Below are positions 1 to 7,785 of a stretch of 64,000 nt of DNA, in pieces. This DNA comes from Mesorhizobium muleiense (GTDB taxonomy: Bacteria; Pseudomonadota; Alphaproteobacteria; Rhizobiales; Rhizobiaceae), in contig NZ_FNEE01000004.1 of NCBI RefSeq assembly GCF_900099905.1, positions 294,108 to 358,107 of the forward strand, written 5' to 3'. Numbering within the stretch: the first letter of the stretch is position 1; the number at the start of each line of letters is the position of its first letter. Below the pieces are notes generated by a model. It made no database searches and was not told where the DNA came from. It saw nothing but the letters and a program-made list of their open reading frames with translations. A program made the translations under genes and the position numbers.

Positions 1-486
1 GGCGACACGCTGACCGAGGGCGAGGAGATCCTGTTCCGCGGCGTGCCGAATTTCGCGCCGGAAATCCTGCGCCGCGTCCGCCTCGGCGACGCGATGAAGG
101 CCAAGAAGCTGAAGGAGGCGCTGCACCAGATGGCCGAGGAAGGCGTCGTGCAACTGTTCTCGCCAGAAGACGGCTCGCCGGCAATCGTCGGCGTCGTCGG
201 TGCGCTGCAGCTCGACGTGCTGAAGGAGCGGCTGAATATCGAATACACGCTGCCGGTCGATTTCGAGATGTCGCGCTTTTCCGTCTGCCGCTGGATATCG
301 GCCGACGACAAGGCCGAGGTGCATCGCTTCATCGAGGCGCATCGCGGCGACATCGCCCGCGACCTCGACAACGATCCGGTGTTCCTCGCCCAGCACGCCT
401 TCTCGCTCAACTACGAGGCCGAGCGCTGGAAGGCGATCCGCTTCGCCGCAGTCAAGGATTACCAGGTCCGCGACAAGGCGGCTTGA
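1..486 (+). CDS. prfC: Peptide chain release factor 3, C-terminal part (5' end outside window)
   Basis: Last 161 codons of RF3, the class II GTPase that removes RF1/RF2 from the ribosome after termination. The frame is open from base 1, so the start, P-loop and G domain lie to the left of the window. Visible are the FRGVPNFAPEILRRVRL segment, the GVVGALQLDVLKERL segment and the tail ending KDYQVRDKAA, all characteristic of the RF3 C-terminal domain rather than of EF-G. The stop is TGA at 484-486. A 143-bp palindromic repeat starts 10 bases downstream and may shape the transcript end. The partial status is certain; the family call rests on remembered RF3 sequence. Confidence 0.93.
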   Translation, partial: GDTLTEGEEILFRGVPNFAPEILRRVRLGDAMKAKKLKEALHQMAEEGVVQLFSPEDGSPAIVGVVGALQLDVLKERLNIEYTLPVDFEMSRFSVCRWISADDKAEVHRFIEAHRGDIARDLDNDPVFLAQHAFSLNYEAERWKAIRFAAVKDYQVRDKAA

Positions 487-496
487 GCACTCTTCT

Positions 497-639
497 CCTT
501 CTCCCCTTGTGGGAGAAGGTGTCGCCGAAGGCGACGGATGAGGGGTGTTCCAGGGAACACCGACGCCTCATTCTGTCCAACACCCCTCAACCGTCTCGAC
601 GCTGCGCGCCAATCCACCTTCTCCCACAAGGGGAGAAGG
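497..639. repeat. Palindromic intergenic repeat, family A copy 1
   Basis: Perfect 23-bp inverted arms at 497-519 and 617-639 (core CTCCCCTTGTGGGAG and its complement), with inner complementary stretches built on GATGAGGGGTG and ACACCCCTC. Each arm is itself a near-palindrome. The same design recurs at 19367-19520 and 31343-31483. It separates the convergent prfC and VOC genes, so it could fold as a bidirectional terminator, but there is no T-run typical of intrinsic termination. Confidence 0.85.
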
Positions 640-656
640 GAAGATCGGTCGGCTCC

Positions 657-1130
657 TCACCCCCTGGCGGCCTCTTCGATCTTGGCGATGTCGATCTTGG
701 TCATCTGCATCATCGCCTGCATGACACGGCCGGCCTTTTCGGCGTCGGGGTCCTGCAGCAGCCTAGGCAATTGCTCCGGCACGACCTGCCAGGAGACGCC
801 GAATTTGTCCTTCAGCCAGCTGCACTGGCTGGGCTCGCCACCGCCCTCGATGAGCCTTTCCCAGAAATAGTCGACCTCCTCCTGCGTCTTGCAGTCGATG
901 GACAGCGAGACTGCCTCGGTGAACTTGAATTGCGGCCCGCCGTTGAGCGCCTGGAACTGCACGCCGTCGAGCTCGAAATAGGTCACCAGCACCTTGCCCT
1001 CATTATCGCCGCTGCCCTTGGGCCAGCGCATCACGCTCAGCACCTTCGAGTTCTTGAAGACGGAGATGTAATGGTTCATGGCCTCCTCGGCCTGGTCGTC
1101 GAACCACAGGCAGGGGGTGATCTTTTGCAT
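657..1130 (-). CDS. PhnB/3-dmu-9-type VOC superfamily protein
   Basis: 157-residue protein of the vicinal oxygen chelate fold, of the PhnB or 3-demethylubiquinone-9 methyltransferase-like group; the substrate is unknown for most members. It opens MQKITPCLWFDDQAEEAMNH and carries CSWLKDKFGVSWQVVP near residue 115, the usual motif of this group. A longer frame exists upstream, but the ATG at 1130 is chosen because a GAGGAG Shine-Dalgarno lies just before it and the family starts here. It is divergent from ilvD across 278 bases and convergent with prfC. The function in this organism cannot be read from the sequence. Confidence 0.85.
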   Translation of the reverse strand: MQKITPCLWFDDQAEEAMNHYISVFKNSKVLSVMRWPKGSGDNEGKVLVTYFELDGVQFQALNGGPQFKFTEAVSLSIDCKTQEEVDYFWERLIEGGGEPSQCSWLKDKFGVSWQVVPEQLPRLLQDPDAEKAGRVMQAMMQMTKIDIAKIEEAARG

Positions 1131-1408
1131 TTTCTTGCTCCTCGGGCTGTTTTGGCTTGTTTTCACGCGTTCAACGGCCGGCTGGCGATTGATGCCGGTC
1201 GCCGCCGTCTGCCCAAGGACGCTCAAACAAAACACGATCCGACAGCACCTCTGACTTTTTTTACTGCCTGGACAGGCTTGCCGTCTTTGGCTCAAGATCC
1301 CGGCGCATCGCAAAACCGTGGCCAGACCAGACGGTGGCGTATATAACGCCGCTCAATTCCGGTTTTCCGCGCCTGTTCGGACGCGACGCAGACAGCAAGG
1401 ACAGTTTA

Positions 1409-3253
1409 ATGCCCGCCTACCGTTCCCGCACCACCACCCATGGCCGTAACATGGCCGGCGCCCGCGGCCTGTGGCGCGCCACAGGCATGAAGGATTCCGA
1501 TTTCGGCAAGCCGATCATCGCTGTCGTCAATTCCTTCACCCAGTTCGTTCCGGGCCACGTCCATCTCAAGGATCTCGGCCAGCTGGTCGCCCGCGAGATC
1601 GAGAAGGCCGGCGGCGTCGCTAAGGAGTTCAACACCATCGCTGTCGATGACGGCATCGCCATGGGTCATGACGGCATGCTCTATTCGCTGCCGTCGCGCG
1701 AGCTGATCGCCGACTCGGTCGAATATATGGTCAACGCCCACTGCGCCGACGCCATGGTCTGCATCTCGAATTGCGACAAGATCACGCCGGGTATGCTGAT
1801 GGCGTCGCTGCGTCTCAACATCCCGACCGTCTTCGTCTCCGGCGGCCCGATGGAGGCCGGCAAGGTGGTGCTTGCCGGCAAGACGCAGGCGCTCGATCTG
1901 GTCGACGCCATGGTCGCGGCTGCCGACGACAAGATCTCCGACGAGGACGTCAAGACCATCGAGCGCTCGGCCTGCCCGACCTGCGGCTCCTGCTCGGGCA
2001 TGTTCACCGCCAATTCGATGAATTGCCTGACCGAGGCGCTTGGCCTTTCGCTGCCCGGCAACGGTTCGACGCTGGCGACGCACGCCGACCGCAGGCGGCT
2101 GTTCGTCGAGGCCGGCCACCTGATCGTCGATCTCGCCCAGCGCTACTACGAGCAGGACGACGACACCGCGCTGCCGCGCAGCATCGCCTCGAAGGGCGCC
2201 TTCGAGAACGCCATGACGCTCGACATCGCCATGGGCGGCTCGACCAACACCGTGCTGCACATCCTGGCTGCCGCGCATGAGGGCGAGATCGATTTCGGTC
2301 AGGACGACATTGACGCGCTGTCACGCAAGGTGCCGGTGCTATGCAAGGTTGCCCCCGCCAAGGCGGATGTGCACATGGAAGACGTCCACCGCGCCGGTGG
2401 CATCATGGCGATCCTCGGCCAGCTCGATAACGCCGGACTGATCAACCGCGACCTGCCGACCGTGCACACCGCAAGCCTCGGCGAAGCGCTCGACCATTGG
2501 GATATCTCGCGCACGTCAAGCCAGAATGTCCGCGACTTCTTTCTGGCGGCCCCGGGCGGCGTGCCGACGCAGGTCGCCTTCAGCCAGGATCGCCGCTGGG
2601 ACGAACTCGATCTCGACCGGGAGAAGGGTGTCATCCGCTCGGCCCAATATCCTTTTTCCAAGGATGGTGGCCTTGCCGTGCTGAAAGGCAACCTGGCGCT
2701 CGACGGCTGTATCGTGAAGACCGCGGGCGTCGATGAATCGATCCTGAAATTCACCGGCCCGGCCAGGGTGTTCGAAAGCCAGGACGCCAGCGTCAAGGCG
2801 ATCCTGTCCAACGAGATCAAGGCCGGCGATGTCGTCGTCATCCGCTACGAAGGGCCGCGCGGCGGCCCCGGCATGCAGGAAATGCTCTATCCGACCAGCT
2901 ATTTGAAGTCGAAGGGCCTCGGCAAGGCCTGCGCGCTGGTCACCGATGGCCGCTTCTCCGGCGGCACCTCCGGCCTGTCGATCGGCCATGCCTCTCCCGA
3001 GGCGGCGGAAGGCGGGCTGATCGGGCTGGTGCATGAGGGCGACACGATCGAGATCGATATCCCGAACCGCTCCATCCGGCTTGCCGTCGACGATGCCGAA
3101 CTGGCCGCCCGCCGCGCCGCGATGGAGGCCAAGGGAGCCGCCGCCTGGAAGCCCGAGGAAAAGCGCAAGCGCAAGGTGACGATGGCCTTGCGCGCCTACG
3201 CCTCGATGGCGACCAGTGCTGCAAAGGGTGCGGTAAGGTATGTGCCGGAATAG
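1409..3253 (+). CDS. ilvD: Dihydroxy-acid dehydratase
   Basis: Fe-S enzyme that dehydrates 2,3-dihydroxy-isovalerate and 2,3-dihydroxy-3-methylvalerate to the 2-keto acid precursors of valine, leucine and isoleucine. 614 residues, close to the 616 of E. coli IlvD. Cluster and active-site signatures are present: [12 protein letters not shown] near residue 125 and [18 protein letters not shown] near residue 195, then GRFSGGTSG in the C-terminal domain. The ATG at 1409 begins [20 protein letters not shown], the usual IlvD start; an upstream in-frame extension lacks family similarity. The next gene starts 28 bases downstream, so read-through into the amidohydrolase is possible. A second, functionally different IlvD/Edd member lies at 29522. 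Confidence 0.96.
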   Translation: MPAYRSRTTTHGRNMAGARGLWRATGMKDSDFGKPIIAVVNSFTQFVPGHVHLKDLGQLVAREIEKAGGVAKEFNTIAVDDGIAMGHDGMLYSLPSRELIADSVEYMVNAHCADAMVCISNCDKITPGMLMASLRLNIPTVFVSGGPMEAGKVVLAGKTQALDLVDAMVAAADDKISDEDVKTIERSACPTCGSCSGMFTANSMNCLTEALGLSLPGNGSTLATHADRRRLFVEAGHLIVDLAQRYYEQDDDTALPRSIASKGAFENAMTLDIAMGGSTNTVLHILAAAHEGEIDFGQDDIDALSRKVPVLCKVAPAKADVHMEDVHRAGGIMAILGQLDNAGLINRDLPTVHTASLGEALDHWDISRTSSQNVRDFFLAAPGGVPTQVAFSQDRRWDELDLDREKGVIRSAQYPFSKDGGLAVLKGNLALDGCIVKTAGVDESILKFTGPARVFESQDASVKAILSNEIKAGDVVVIRYEGPRGGPGMQEMLYPTSYLKSKGLGKACALVTDGRFSGGTSGLSIGHASPEAAEGGLIGLVHEGDTIEIDIPNRSIRLAVDDAELAARRAAMEAKGAAAWKPEEKRKRKVTMALRAYASMATSAAKGAVRYVPE

Positions 3254-3281
3254 GTTCGCTTCTTCAAAGGGATGACGGTAG

Positions 3282-4592
3282 ATGGATTTCGACCTTATCG
3301 TCCGCGGCGGCACGCTGCCCGACGGCAGGATCGCCGATATCGGCATCATCGGCGAGACGATCGCGGCCATCGAGCCGGAGCTGAACGCTGGCGCGGGCAC
3401 GGCGATTGACGCCCATGGCAATCTGATCTCGCCGCCCTTCGTCGATCCGCATTTTCACATGGACGCCACGCTCTCGCTAGGCATCCCGCGCATCAACGTG
3501 TCGGGCACGCTGCTCGAAGGCATCTCGCTGTGGGGCGAACTGAAGCCGCTGTTGACGCACGAAGCGGTGCGCGACCGCGCGCTCGCCTATTGCGACTGGG
3601 CAGTATCCATGGGCCTGCTCGCCATCCGCAGCCATGTCGATGTCTGCGATACCAGGCTGCTGGCGGTCGAAGCCCTGCTCGATGTGAAGAAGACCGTCGC
3701 ACCCTATATCGACCTGCAACTGGTCGCCTTCCCGCAGGATGGGTTTTATCGCTCACCGACGGCGCGTGATAACACCATCCGCGCGCTCGACATGGGTGTC
3801 GACATCGTCGGCGGTATTCCGCATTTCGAGCGCACCATGGCCGACGGCACGCGTTCGGTGACGGAACTGTGCGAAATCGCGGCAGAACGCGGCCTCATGG
3901 TCGACCTGCATTGCGACGAGACCGATGATCCGCTGTCGCGCCATATCGAACAACTGGCCTATGAGACGCAACGCCTCGGCCTGCAGGGCAGGGTGGCCGG
4001 CTCGCATCTTACGTCGATGCACTCGATGGACAATTACTATGTCTCGAAGCTGTTGCCGCTGATATCAGAGGCAGGCGTCTCGGCGATCCCCAATCCGCTG
4101 ATCAACATCATGCTGCAGGGCCGCCACGACACGTTCCCCAAACGCCGCGGCCTGACGCGGGTCAAGGAAATGCTTGCCCACGGCATCCGCGTCGGCTGGG
4201 GCCAGGATTGCGTGCTCGACCCCTGGTATTCGCTGGGCACCGCCGACATGCTCGACGTCGCCTTCATGGGCCTTCACGTCGCCCAGATGTCGAGCCCGGC
4301 CGACATGGCGCGCTGCTTCGACATGGTCACCAACGTCAACGCCGCCATCATGGGCCTCGACCATTTCGGCCTGGCGGTCGGCAAGCGCGCCAGCTTCGTC
4401 GTCCTGGATGCCGGCGATCCGGTCGAGGCCTTGCGCCTGCGTCCCGAGCGACTCTGTGTCATCGCCAGGGGCAAGGTGGTGGCCGAGCGGGCCAGGCAGG
4501 AAACACGTCTCTCGATCGCCGGACGGCCGGCAACAGTGAACCGCAGGCATCGCCCGTCTCAAAACTCCATCGCTCAGATTGATAGGTCCTGA
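3282..4592 (+). CDS. Cytosine-deaminase-family amidohydrolase, candidate 5-methylcytosine deaminase
   Basis: 436-residue TIM-barrel amidohydrolase that aligns along its whole length with E. coli CodA (427 aa). Metal and catalytic residues are visible: His57 and His59 (HFH), His210 and Glu213 (HCDE), and Asp309. Shared blocks include LQGRHDTFPKRRGLTRVKEM and DPWYSLGTADML. The key difference is at the substrate pocket: E. coli has GHDDV and this protein has GQDCV, so the residue equivalent to CodA Asp314 is Cys310. Loss of that Asp is the published hallmark of CodA homologues that deaminate 5-methylcytosine to thymine. The substrate is therefore inferred, with cytosine, isoguanine or creatinine-like substrates as alternatives. 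The ATG at 3282 has a plausible upstream GGGATGACGGTAG leader. Confidence 0.85.
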   Translation: MDFDLIVRGGTLPDGRIADIGIIGETIAAIEPELNAGAGTAIDAHGNLISPPFVDPHFHMDATLSLGIPRINVSGTLLEGISLWGELKPLLTHEAVRDRALAYCDWAVSMGLLAIRSHVDVCDTRLLAVEALLDVKKTVAPYIDLQLVAFPQDGFYRSPTARDNTIRALDMGVDIVGGIPHFERTMADGTRSVTELCEIAAERGLMVDLHCDETDDPLSRHIEQLAYETQRLGLQGRVAGSHLTSMHSMDNYYVSKLLPLISEAGVSAIPNPLINIMLQGRHDTFPKRRGLTRVKEMLAHGIRVGWGQDCVLDPWYSLGTADMLDVAFMGLHVAQMSSPADMARCFDMVTNVNAAIMGLDHFGLAVGKRASFVVLDAGDPVEALRLRPERLCVIARGKVVAERARQETRLSIAGRPATVNRRHRPSQNSIAQIDRS

Positions 4593-4638
4593 CCGCAAGT
4601 CTACAATCAACCTCCAGTTTTATGCCGAGGAGGAAACC

Positions 4639-4893
4639 ATGTGGCACAAGACGGCGATGGTGGTCGCGTTGGCGGCCACTTGTGCAGGCTGCATGACGGC
4701 CGAAGACCGTCGTGCCGCGGACGAGGCGAAATGCCGTTCCTACGGCTTCGTCAGGAAGAATGATGCCTTCGCCGAATGTCTGCAGCGCATCGATCTGGCG
4801 CGCCGCGCCGAGCTCAGAAGTGCGTCGGTCTTCGATCCTTGGGATCGGCCGGTGATCTATCGTCCGGTTATCATTCGGCCACGGCCAAAGTAG
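4639..4893 (+). CDS. Small putative lipoprotein
   Basis: 84-residue protein. The start at 4639 is supported by GAGGAGGAAACC immediately upstream. The N-terminus is a short signal with hydrophobic stretch AMVVALAATCAGC; Cys18 after Ala-Gly fits a type II signal peptidase site, although the residue at -3 is Cys, which is unusual. The mature part is charged and contains KCRSYGFVRKNDAFAECLQR, a pattern seen in many small rhizobial outer-membrane lipoproteins. It ends in an Arg/Pro-rich tail. No enzymatic function can be assigned. It lies 46 bases after the amidohydrolase on the same strand. Confidence 0.7.
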   Translation: MWHKTAMVVALAATCAGCMTAEDRRAADEAKCRSYGFVRKNDAFAECLQRIDLARRAELRSASVFDPWDRPVIYRPVIIRPRPK

Positions 4894-5033
4894 GCCGTTG
4901 CGATCGTCCGTACAGGCCCAGCCGATTTCCGGTCCCTGGTCTGGCCGGCTTCCCGATTTCCGCTCGTCAAAGCGGCCGCTTGCGTCTACGACGCTGCTCA
5001 CAGGGGTTTCATGCGGGAGGAAGCGACATCGGC

Positions 5034-5954
5034 ATGGCACAGCCAACAGCCCAGAATTCAACGTTCAGGAACGTGCTTTTGGCTGGTATTCTGCTGATGC
5101 TGGCCGGCGATTTCCTGTTTGCTTTGAATGATGCGATGGGCAAATGGCTGGTCGCCAGCTTTTCCGTCGGCCAGGTCGTGCTGATCCGTTCCATCGGCGC
5201 CTTTTTCGTGCTCGGTCCGATGATCGCGCGTCAAGGCGCGGCCAGGCTGTTCCGCATGGAGCGCCTGGAACTGCAGGTCTTGCGCGTCGTCATGACGACG
5301 CTTGACACGGCGCTGTTCTACGCCGCCGTCGTCTATCTGCCGCTCGCCGACGTCATGAGCTTCTATATGGCGGGGCCGATCTACGTGGCGGCGCTGTCCC
5401 ACCTGCTGCTTGGTGAAAAGGTCGGCTGGCGCCGCTGGATGGCGATTCTGGTCGGGTTCTGCGGCGTGCTGATCATGCTCGAACCGTCCTCGGCCGCGTT
5501 TTCGCTGTCGTCGACCTTCGCGCTGGCCGGAAGCATTTCATTCGCCTTCGCGATCATTCTCAACCGGCGGTTGCGTGGCACCAGCGACACCTCGCTCGTT
5601 ACCTGGCAAACCATCGGCACGCTGCTGGTCGGCGGGTTTCTCACCATCGGCAACTGGCAGACGCCGTCCTCGCTCGATTTCGGCGCCATGCTGCTTCTTG
5701 GCATCGTCTCCTGCGGCGCGCATCTGATGATCACCAGGGCGCTGAAGCTGGCGCCGGCGTCGACGCTGGCGCCGCTGCATTACAGCCTGCTGCTGTGGGC
5801 CGTCATCTTCGGGCTGGCCTTCTTTGGCGACATGCCCGGCCCGCGCATCCTGATCGGCTCGGGCATCATCGTGCTGGCCGGCCTGTTCATCTTCCATCGC
5901 CAGAAAGTGGTCGACACGGTGCCGCCCGAAAACGTGCCGAAAGGCGTCAACTGA
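5034..5954 (+). CDS. EamA/DMT-family transporter
   Basis: 306-residue inner-membrane protein with about ten hydrophobic segments arranged as two EamA repeats (roughly residues 15-145 and 155-290), the pattern of drug/metabolite exporters such as RhaT/YdcZ-type permeases. Motifs include FALNDAMGKWL in helix 1 and LAPASTLAPLHYSLLLWAV in the second repeat. The ATG at 5034 follows GGGAGGAAGCGACATCGGC and starts just before the first hydrophobic helix; a longer in-frame reading through the lipoprotein region is rejected. The substrate is unknown. It is convergent with the phosphotransferase at 5974, with only 19 bases between them. Confidence 0.87.
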   Translation: MAQPTAQNSTFRNVLLAGILLMLAGDFLFALNDAMGKWLVASFSVGQVVLIRSIGAFFVLGPMIARQGAARLFRMERLELQVLRVVMTTLDTALFYAAVVYLPLADVMSFYMAGPIYVAALSHLLLGEKVGWRRWMAILVGFCGVLIMLEPSSAAFSLSSTFALAGSISFAFAIILNRRLRGTSDTSLVTWQTIGTLLVGGFLTIGNWQTPSSLDFGAMLLLGIVSCGAHLMITRALKLAPASTLAPLHYSLLLWAVIFGLAFFGDMPGPRILIGSGIIVLAGLFIFHRQKVVDTVPPENVPKGVN

Positions 5955-5973
5955 TTCCAATTTTCTCTGGTCC

Positions 5974-6876
<903 letters not shown>

Positions 6877-7034
6877 CGCTTCTGCCCTCTTTTCGCATCT
6901 ATTTGTGGTGACGACGGTTCCACAAATTTCGCCGTTTGGCTATCATCGCTTGCATGCGGTTCACTCCAGCGCCGTGCGTTCCTGCAGGACACGCTAAGAA
7001 CGCTGCGGCGCTTTGATTTGCGGACGAGACTGTA

Positions 7035-7667
7035 ATGGCGGACAGGAAAAACAAAGGCGCGCTCGCCGCGGCCTATGCAGCGAAGCGGCCAGAGGAGGTG
7101 GCGGCGCTCTACGACCGCTGGTCCGACACCTACGACGCCGACATGTCGGCGGCCGGTTATCGCCATCCGACCATCTGCCTTGCCCTGCTTGCCCGCCACC
7201 TGCCGCGCGGCGCGGCACCGCTCCTCGATGCCGGTGCCGGCACCGGGCTCATCGGCGAGTGGCTGAAGATCGCGGGCTATCCGCAGGTCGAGGCGCTCGA
7301 CATTTCCGAAGGCATGCTGGCCCAGGCAGCGCGCAAGGGCGTCTATTCGGCGCTTCACTGCTTGGCGCTCGGCGGCCCGCTGCCCTTCGCGGATGATGCC
7401 TATGCCGGCATCATATCGGCCGGCGTCTTCACCTCGGGCCATGTCGGCGCTGAGGGGCTGGACGAACTGATCCGCATCTGCCGGCCGGGCGGGATAATCG
7501 TGCTGACGGTCAAGAACACCCTGTGGGACGCCGGCTTTTCCGCAGGGATAGCCGACCTCGAGGCGAAGGGCGTCGTCACGCGCGCCGAGGAGACATCGCC
7601 CTATGTCTCCATGCCGGGCGAGGCCGACACCGTGCCCAGCCGCGGTCTCGTTCTGCGCGTGAACTGA
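7035..7667 (+). CDS. Class I SAM-dependent methyltransferase
   Basis: 210-residue Rossmann-fold methyltransferase. Motif I is LLDAGAGTG at residues 63-71, followed by VEALDISEGML (motif II) and LIRICRPGGIIVLTVKN (motif IV/V). The segment YDRWSDTYDADMSAAGYRHP just before motif I resembles the Williams-Beuren/METTL27-like small-molecule group. The acceptor is unknown. The ATG at 7035 is preceded by GCGGACGAGACTGTA, a weak ribosome site. It is monocistronic: a phosphotransferase is divergent on the left and palindromic repeats follow on the right. Confidence 0.87.
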   Translation: MADRKNKGALAAAYAAKRPEEVAALYDRWSDTYDADMSAAGYRHPTICLALLARHLPRGAAPLLDAGAGTGLIGEWLKIAGYPQVEALDISEGMLAQAARKGVYSALHCLALGGPLPFADDAYAGIISAGVFTSGHVGAEGLDELIRICRPGGIIVLTVKNTLWDAGFSAGIADLEAKGVVTRAEETSPYVSMPGEADTVPSRGLVLRVN

Positions 7668-7680
7668 CCATCCCCGCTCT

Positions 7681-7731
7681 TATGCATGTCGCGCAAAAGT
7701 GCGCAGCGGTTTTGTGATAAAGACATGCATA
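7681..7731. repeat. Palindromic intergenic repeat (GACATGCATA type)
   Basis: Imperfect 51-bp palindrome with TATGCATGTC at its left end and GACATGCATA at its right end, enclosing CAAAAGTGCGCAGCGGTTTT. This resembles a palindrome I recall as frequent between genes of Rhizobiales chromosomes. It sits between the convergent methyltransferase and FAD oxidoreductase genes, directly beside a second palindrome. Confidence 0.75.
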
Positions 7732-7743
7732 GAAACAAGAACT

Positions 7744-7785
7744 TAAAGCGCCTCGCATGAATCCGTTCAGACGCGACGCGCTTTA
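7744..7785. repeat. Palindromic repeat (AAAGCGCC/GGCGCTTT type) that supplies a stop codon
   Basis: 42-bp imperfect palindrome: TAAAGCGCCTCGC at the left, GCGACGCGCTTTA at the right, with loop ATGAATCCGTTCAGAC. The TAA stop of the leftward FAD/GcvT oxidoreductase (7783-7785) is the outer end of this palindrome, so the gene's end coincides with the repeat boundary. Confidence 0.75.
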
